Assembly (NCBI RefSeq): GCF_945859705.1
Contig: NC_079136.1
Location: 80,414,867 to 80,478,866 of the forward strand
Origin: Episyrphus balteatus
Lineage: Eukaryota > Arthropoda > Insecta > Diptera > Syrphidae
DNA: 64,000 nucleotides
Direction: 5' to 3'
Shown: positions 59,148-64,000 of the stretch, one piece after another
How the letters are laid out: each line of letters starts with the position of its first letter
Position numbering within the stretch: position 1 is the first letter of the stretch
The notes under the pieces: model-generated
Databases searched by the model: none
What the model was told of the DNA's origin: nothing
What the model saw: only the letters and a program-made list of their open reading frames with translations
Program-made: the position numbers and the translations under genes

Positions 59148-61290
59148 TGTTGTCTGTTTGACTGGATTTTTCGGTTTTAAGTGAGATTTTTTTTTAGTTT
59201 TTTCGTTAGTTGAGTTGTCGCAAGGTCACTATAATATTGTTTTGTTGAAGGTGTATGAAATAGAGGGTAGGTTTATTAATTTATTCTGATTTTTAAGTCC
59301 TTTCGTTATCTTACTTTTGTGGCACATGCTGTTGCTTGCTCATCATGAAATTCCATTTTCTAAAAAACTGAGTTAAGTATACATAGTTTCACCTTTTTTG
59401 AGAACACTTTTTCGTAACGTGAAATACGTTTAATTTGTCCTTTATTTTTCGAGTTAGTGAAAATTTGTGTTCCATCACACATTTTTCTGAGAACTTTCTT
59501 TTCATATTGCGTTTTTCTGTCTTGTTGAGAAGCCATTTTTTTGTTGTTGTTTTGTTTTGCATCCAATTAAAAAAAATGGAGGCAAAACAGCAACAATAAC
59601 ATTAACTCATTTTTCCGGCAAATTAACATTTTTTATTGTTTTATTAAACATTTTAAAACTTACTTTTTCTCATTCCAACAAAATATTTTTTGTATGAAAG
59701 ATTCGGCAATTGATAGGCTATGTAATGAACCAATGTTCTTTGAAATGTTGGGTTGATTCGGTTTTTAAAGACAATTCCTACATTCCGGGGAGTGTTCATC
59801 TAGTACAATATTATGTTTGGTGTTTGGCGGTAAATTGAAAAATATGTCGTCTATTAAATGATCTGCCCGTTTATTAACCGATACAAATAATAATATAATT
59901 AAACCGAAAATTTAAACATGAAATGCTCATAAACGAAGACATCAAAATTTCTCACCTCCTAGATTTGACGCATGTACATAATATTACAACAATTTTAAAA
60001 TTTGTGGTTTTATTCGTAACACCAATGTGTACCTATTGTTTATACTTTTTGGATTTTTATTCGCAAACACCAGTTCTAAATTGGGTCACTTCAAACTATA
60101 ATATGAATGAAACCGTTATATCAAAAGACCATACGCAACAAATCATGTAATCAATGAAAAACATTGCACTTTTCGGTCATTATTTACTATATCTATCTAA
60201 TTAGAGACGTACCTATGTATAAGTTCAAACCATCAGGTTGGTGTTTGACATCCAAAAGGTACTTAATTTCACAAAAACCTTTAAATAAAATTGTCCTTCC
60301 ATCCGCATTATCTAAAGTTCTATATAGGTACCTAAATGAAACAAACCTCATAGCAGCTGGAAAATTATTTTCAAGCTGAAGTTTTGTTTGTCCTTTGCTA
60401 ACACAACAATATGCTGCGAACATCCATCAGGCGCGACAGTTCTCATTTAACATTCAACAGTATAATCATTGTATTATGGCAAATTTAGGCCAACTGTTGA
60501 GATAGCCTGGCACCGAAAATGATGTTACAGGCAAACACATCATCCATGAGTTTGCTATTTAGGTTGGAGTTCACTATACCCCGGCACAATGTTTAATGTG
60601 TGTTCAATATATTGCAAGTGCTTAACCAGAACACAAATGCGTATTTGTTCAATCACCATTATCATCATCATCATTGTCATCATCTTCATCATTATCATCA
60701 GCATCATCATTAGGTGACCATATTGGGACATCCGTTTTATGTAGGTATCTATTCACTGTGAATGAGATTTTAAGGCAATAATGAGCAAACTGCTAGTGTC
60801 AAATGTTCAGTAAGAGGAAAATATTCATAGTGGTTCTGGTTGCTCACGAAGGAAAAATATTTAGAAATATGTACCTGCAGGGAATTGGAACTTTTTAACA
60901 GACAGCCGACTCAAAGCCGTTTGTTCAAACGAAACTTAAGAATTAAAGTTTTACATAAAACCTTGTGTGACAGCGGAAAGAGTAGAAAATTAGAGTTTAT
61001 GTTCAACTTAAATATTTAAATTTCGTTTAGTGCCGGAACTCAACAAGGAGTTAAGGCCAATTTTTGTATGTAGTTCTTGTTCGAGTAATCAAATCAAGCA
61101 ATGAACAAATTTAAAAGCATGCTTAAATAATATGTAATCTTCTACATACTACATACAAATAAGTCTTTATTTCTCAGTGCTATAATTGAAAAGAGAAATA
61201 GGTAATTTGGACAAAAATAAAAAATTACGGGTTTTCATGTTTTTTCTCAAACGAGTTTTTTTTGAAAATATTTTGAATTTATTTTATTAG
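59148..61290. other. Intergenic DNA
   Basis: A (ATC)n-type microsatellite lies at about 60655-60712. Open frames at 59360-59566, 59923-60150 and 60164-60423 have no recognisable motif. No gene called. Confidence 0.45.
60655..60712. repeat. Imperfect ATC trinucleotide microsatellite
   Basis: About 17 ATC/TTC/GTC triplets in a row on the plus strand, with interruptions. Confidence 0.9.
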
Positions 61291-61990
61291 CTCAGGGAAA
61301 TTAGTCAAATAAAATTTTTTTCATGGAATGTGTTCGGGTGGTTGTCCTTATCATAAAAGTCAATTTGTTGGGATAATTGGAGGTTGGGAACAGCCGCCAT
61401 CTTGGAAAAGAGATTGGTATCGTTTTTACTGAATAGCTCCATTGTTATTCATTTAAACAAAAATTAACAAAGGTAAGACTTATTAACAATAAAATTATCT
61501 AAAAAATGATATACAAAGCAATTCCGTGAGTTGATTAAATAAAATTTTATAGTTATTCAAAGTGCGGGTTTGTATCGCAAGGTTGGGGCAAAATGACATT
61601 TGTTTATATATCTGACAAACTTTTGTTTTTTTTTGTTATTGTGTATATAGCCCAGGGAAATTAGTAAATTAAATCGCACTTTTCGCGGGACAAAATTTTT
61701 TTCATGGAATGTGTTCGGGTGGTTGTCCTTATCATAAAAATCAATTTGTTGGGATAATTGGAGGTTGGGAACAGACGCCATCTTGGAAAAGAGATTGGTA
61801 TCGTTTTTACTGAATAGCTCCATTGTTATTCATTTAAACAAAAATTAACAAAGGTAAGACTTATTAACAATAAAATTATCTAAAAAATGATATACAAAAC
61901 AATTCCGTGAGTTGATTAAATAAAATTTGATAGTTATTCAAAGTGCGGGTTTGTATCGCAAGGTTGGCATTTGTTCATATATCTGCAAAC
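61291..61990 (+). repeat. Direct tandem duplication, two units of about 350 bp
   Basis: Unit 1 (61291-61650) and unit 2 (61651-61990) both begin CAGGGAAATTAGT and share a near-identical body (ATGGAATGTGTTCGGGTGG to GCGGGTTTGTATCGCAAGG). Unit 2 has a roughly 21-bp addition near 61672-61692 and lacks a short GGGGCAAAATGAC stretch. Unit 1 has GCCGCCATCTTGG and unit 2 GACGCCATCTTGG. Confidence 0.92.
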
Positions 61991-62452
61991 TTTTGATTTG
62001 TTTGGATAATTCTTGAAGAATGAATTATAGTACTTATAATTATCTATAAAATGAGCCCACAATGGTTATTGTAACCATCGTATTGTAGAAGTAATCTAAC
62101 TCCGAAACTCTCCAAGTACCAGTCAAAAGTGAGAAAAAAAGCTAGTTTTTTGCTAATAGGCCGAGCAAATTTTGGGAGTAGACAGTAGAGGTATAACCAA
62201 AATATAAGTACGCAGTTTTGCAGCCATACGCGTCTTTATATCGATTTCAAAGGTCTGACAACTCTAATTTTGTGCTTTGTACGGTTTTCGGGGGGGTTAA
62301 ATAACGTAAGTTTTCCAGTTAATGTGAATGGGCTAAATTTATACAATTTGAAATTATAAATATAAAAGCTGATGCTCTATCATTTTCCCATTGTGGGTCA
62401 AATTCATTGCTTGTTTAAAAAAAATCCAAAACATAATAATAGCTCTTTAAGG

Positions 62453-62544
62453 GCTGGTTTGTTCACCCTCGATTATCTTCTAATCAAGGATTTTTCTATG
62501 GAACAATCCTTGATTAAAATATAATCGACTGTGAACAAACTGGC
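62453..62544. mobile_element. Very short TIR element (92 bp)
   Basis: GCTGGTTTGTTCAC at 62453 and GTGAACAAACTGGC to 62544 are inverted, with a second inverted core ATCAAGGA/TCCTTGAT. Typical size for a solo hairpin MITE. Confidence 0.7.
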
Positions 62545-63370
62545 AATAAGTGTGTTTTACCGATTTTACCCATTTCGAGCCAAAATGCTTTTGTTTTCAA
62601 AATTTTGAAATATTTTTCATAGAATTTGAACAAATATAAGATTGAAAACATTTTTGATATCAGTTTAGTTTAGTTTCTGACAGATAATATGGAATTGTAT
62701 TAAGACCCTTATTTTGGCTATTTTGAAGCTGTCATTTTGAATTAAAAAAAGTCAGCAATTTTGTATGTAGTTAATTAAAATTGGTTGTCCTGAATGTCTC
62801 ACAGTTCGGATGTTCTTCAATTTAAGACCACACACTATCATTCAATAATTTCCTTAAAGTTTTGTACCTCATATCTACCCCAAACGACATAAAGTAAATA
62901 GTTTTAAATGTTTATAGGCAAGTTAAATTAAAGAGGCTTTCTGTATAGATTTCACACAAATACTGTTGTATCTCATCGATTGATAGGCAAACCACATTCT
63001 TTAACCCAAATCTACATCCTTCAGCCATTAATAGCACCGATTGTTCCACCCATATTATGGAAATTGTACCAAATGGCAATTTGGTTTTAATGTGCGGTCG
63101 GCTATTGAGTAGAGAACGATATGGGTCAAAGAAAAGGTCACAATACCACAGAATTATGTGTATAATCTCGCAATAGAATATAGACGTACATCTGGGGACG
63201 AACAACCAAAAGCCTCCACAATTAGTGAGCGGTCACTCAAAATAGTGCACTCACACCGCCTACTTCTTGTGCTTTACTGTTGACAATGACACTTTTGTAG
63301 ACATAAATATTTTAATCCTTAAGGGATTTTCTTACTAAGACGTTTTGAAAGTTTAATTTATTATTTTTAC
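62545..63370. other. Intergenic DNA
   Basis: The 97-codon frame at 62912-63205 (minus) is the only sizeable one; I do not recognise it and composition does not favour coding. TGTCTCACAGTTCGG at about 62794 resembles the GTCTCACTG motif of 54816-55678. Confidence 0.4.
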
Positions 63371-64000
63371 TTGCGAATCCTAAACTTGCCCTATAGTACC
63401 TATTAGGGCAAGTTTAGGATTCGTAAAAAAAATCGAACTCGAGATAACAATTTTATATGACATTACGATGATTAAGAATGCCAAAAAAGTGGGTCCGGCA
63501 ATTCTGTCTGTCTGTCTGTCTGTGTGTCTGTCTCTATCTGGAGCTGCAGCCTAAACGAGTGAAGTGATTTTCTTCAAACTTGGTGGTTAGCAGTTTTTGG
63601 TGATTCCCTAGAGGGGAAATTGAAATTTTTTTTATGACCAAAACTAACGGTACCTGCAATATAACGGAAATAGAAAAGTTAATTTTTTTCAAAAACGGCT
63701 CTAACGATTTTGATTAAAATTTTTGTGTGTAGTACTACACATAATAGCCAACTTTTTAAATAAAAAAAATATTTTTTGTACCGTTATTAACGGTACCTGT
63801 CATAGAACGGTTTTTTTCGTTTCTGAATATCTCGTACAACATTAACCCGATTTAAATGAAAATTTTTATACAAAAGTGTGTAAGTAAAGATAATATTAAA
63901 ATTTTAGAAAATTTTCAAAAAACGCATTTTTGGTTTTTTTAAAAATATTTCAAAATTTTTTTTTGAAAAATCAATTTTTTGAAAACGAATCAATGAAAAA
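63371..64000 (+). repeat. GTCT-repeat element copy 4, cut by the window end
   Basis: From about 63400 it matches 17741-18340 nearly base for base (GTCT array at about 63507-63535). Just before it, 63373-63397 is the same terminus inverted, so the start forms a 50-bp palindrome of two element ends around TAGTACCTA. The window ends inside the element. Confidence 0.8.

Noticed and set aside
62912..63205. 97-codon minus-strand frame as an exon
   Set aside because: No family recognised, no convincing splice sites and no neighbouring exon.

Overview
This window is eukaryotic and comes from an insect, most likely a fly (Diptera). It is very AT-rich. The genes are split by short introns of about 54-72 bases with GT...AG borders. 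The coding sequences are insect-type alpha-arrestins, and most of the remaining DNA is transposon-derived. The species cannot be fixed from the sequence alone.

The gene content is a cluster of four alpha-arrestin (arrestin-domain-containing, ARRDC-like) paralogues. Gene A is on the minus strand at 7923-10612 (5 exons, 372 aa). Gene B is on the plus strand at 23473-32897 (5 exons, 419 aa). Gene C is on the plus strand at 39423-44902 (5 exons, 416 aa). Gene D is on the minus strand at 48330-53316 (4 exons, 476 aa). All splice junctions keep frame, and the intron phases (1, 1, 0, 1) are the same in A, B and C; D lacks the second intron. A and B are divergent and C and D convergent, as expected of old tandem duplications with inversions. 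The C-terminal PPxY motif, which in this family recruits WW-domain (Nedd4-type) ubiquitin ligases, is intact in B (PPSY) and D (PPQY, plus PPSF), degraded in A (SPSY) and lost in C (TSFQ). The paralogues have probably diverged in function.

Region by region. 1-4451: a GTCT-repeat interspersed element, then a truncated Gypsy-like LTR retrotransposon on the minus strand (LTR, Lys-type primer site, gag, broken protease, no polymerase). 4452-7922: AT-rich repeats with a 265-bp inverted repeat and a 1.36-kb near-perfect palindrome just past the 3' end of gene A. 10613-23472: a 12.9-kb intergenic stretch with two hAT-type elements bounded by exact 8-bp target duplications, a TTAA-type element, a TTGCA foldback and a full-length GTCT-repeat element. 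The 8-kb first intron of gene B holds a Helitron-bounded block containing a 2-kb palindrome and an antisense Helitron helicase remnant. It also holds a TIR element whose empty insertion site is preserved in a related repeat at 47.1-47.3 kb. 33.7-35.5 kb: two head-to-head TTAA-type elements forming a compound palindrome. 36.7-38.2 kb: a TIR element with repeated internal G4/TGTAAC words, then repeats. The introns of C and D hold paired CACGGAGAAAA-ended elements, one with a tRNA-like pol III box segment. 53.9-64 kb: no recognised gene, but a pogo-like element with TA duplication, a GTCTCACTG-repeat element, a third hAT element with 8-bp duplication, a tandem duplication at 61.3-62.0 kb, and the start of another GTCT-repeat element running off the window.

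The four arrestin proteins would act as adaptors in membrane-protein ubiquitination and trafficking (family knowledge). Nothing in the window names their cargo.
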